In this document: positions 63,761 through 64,000 of the stretch, piece after piece | Position numbering within the stretch: the stretch's first letter is position 1 | Layout: every line of letters begins with the position of its first letter | Assembly (NCBI RefSeq): GCF_030323545.1 | Contig: NZ_CP122954.1 | Span: 248,001-312,000 of the forward strand | DNA length: 64,000 nt | Reading direction: 5' to 3' | From: Helicobacter pylori | GTDB lineage: Bacteria > Campylobacterota > Campylobacteria > Campylobacterales > Helicobacteraceae | Made by a program: the position numbers and the translations under genes | Notes under the pieces: model-generated | The model's database searches: none | The model's input: only the letters and a program-made list of their open reading frames with translations | What the model was told of the DNA's origin: nothing

Positions 63761-64000
63761 TTGAATACGGACTTTAGCCATATCACCGATATAGAGGGCA
63801 TGCGTTTTATCAATGAAGAAGACGCTTTAAACAAATTGATTAATGAAATCCACACGCGCCACATTGATTTAAAAGATTCCATCATGCTCGCTTTGAGTTT
63901 TAACGCCTTGTATTTAGCTAACGCCTTAGCGCAAAAATTTGGAGCGACTTATGATATACTTTTTTTAGAACCTATCCTAGCCCCTTTAAACTCAAAATGC
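63761..64000 (+). CDS. Partial CDS, phosphoribosyltransferase-like protein, 3' truncated by window
   Basis: A TTG start at 63761 with AAAAAGGA upstream opens a frame that continues to the end of the window, starting MNTDFSHITDIEGMRF. The visible 80 residues include SIMLALSFNALYLANALAQKFGATYDILFLEPILAPLNSKC, which fits the N-terminal part of a PRTase-type fold (from memory HP1214). The catalytic PRPP motif would lie beyond the window, so the assignment is tentative. Confidence 0.6.
   Translation, partial: MNTDFSHITDIEGMRFINEEDALNKLINEIHTRHIDLKDSIMLALSFNALYLANALAQKFGATYDILFLEPILAPLNSKC

Overview
The window reads as a chromosomal segment of Helicobacter pylori, strain unknown. It is AT-rich and densely coded, with long co-directional runs of genes whose stops and starts overlap by 1 to 30 bases. 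It carries genes diagnostic of the species: a BabA adhesin beside rpsR, the nuo operon with two unique proteins in the NuoE/NuoF positions, formamidase AmiF, HobA, Csd5 and PflA. From memory, the gene order runs parallel to HP1279 down to HP1214 of strain 26695. No insertion sequence, prophage, CRISPR array, rRNA or tRNA gene was seen, so this is core genome apart from the babA locus.

Layout. 1-3097 (+): end of the trp operon, trpCF (5' end outside the window), trpB and trpA. 3255-20985 (-): nuoA-B-C-D, two unusual genes, then nuoG to nuoN, followed by the flagellar gene pflA and the sugar-phosphate mutase algC. 21093-24001 (-): sirtuin, RDD membrane protein, pyrE, frr, secG. 24125-33068 (+): bioC, trpS, YejA/YejB-like peptide transporter parts, cell-shape gene csd5, aroE, RNase R and holA. 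33220-34495 (+): rpsF-ssb-rpsR. 34496-37978: babA with its repeats and switchable promoter elements. 37979-41446: a small YdcH-like gene, alaS and maf. 41447-41893: an unannotated pair of tiny membrane ORFs. 41894-46969 (-): amiF, carA, a DUF507 gene and two membrane proteins. 46970-47831: a structured intergenic region and a sigma-54 gene. 47926-51943 (-): rppH-lysC-hobA-holB-folP. 52104-57944: cytochrome c, hemW, crcB, hemD, rhodanese and a large D-lactate dehydrogenase. 57985-64000 (+): uppS, an ABC ATPase, a 6S-like RNA, purD, an RDD protein, lptD and the start of a further gene.

Taken together, the window encodes respiration (complex I, cytochrome c, D-lactate oxidation), tryptophan, folate, pyrimidine, purine, heme and shikimate biosynthesis, and replication proteins (delta, delta', HobA, SSB). 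It also encodes envelope construction (UppS, LptD, Csd5, SecG) and host interaction (BabA, motility, ammonia from formamide).

The least explained parts are: a nested inverted-repeat element at 47096-47231 that looks like a small RNA upstream of a sigma-54 flagellar-type promoter; two overlapping small membrane ORFs at 41550-41811 followed by a G9 tract; a 15-copy 10-bp array and a T15 tract before babA; a hairpin at the predicted 5' end of the babA mRNA and a similar one at amiF; and a sirtuin with no zinc cysteines.
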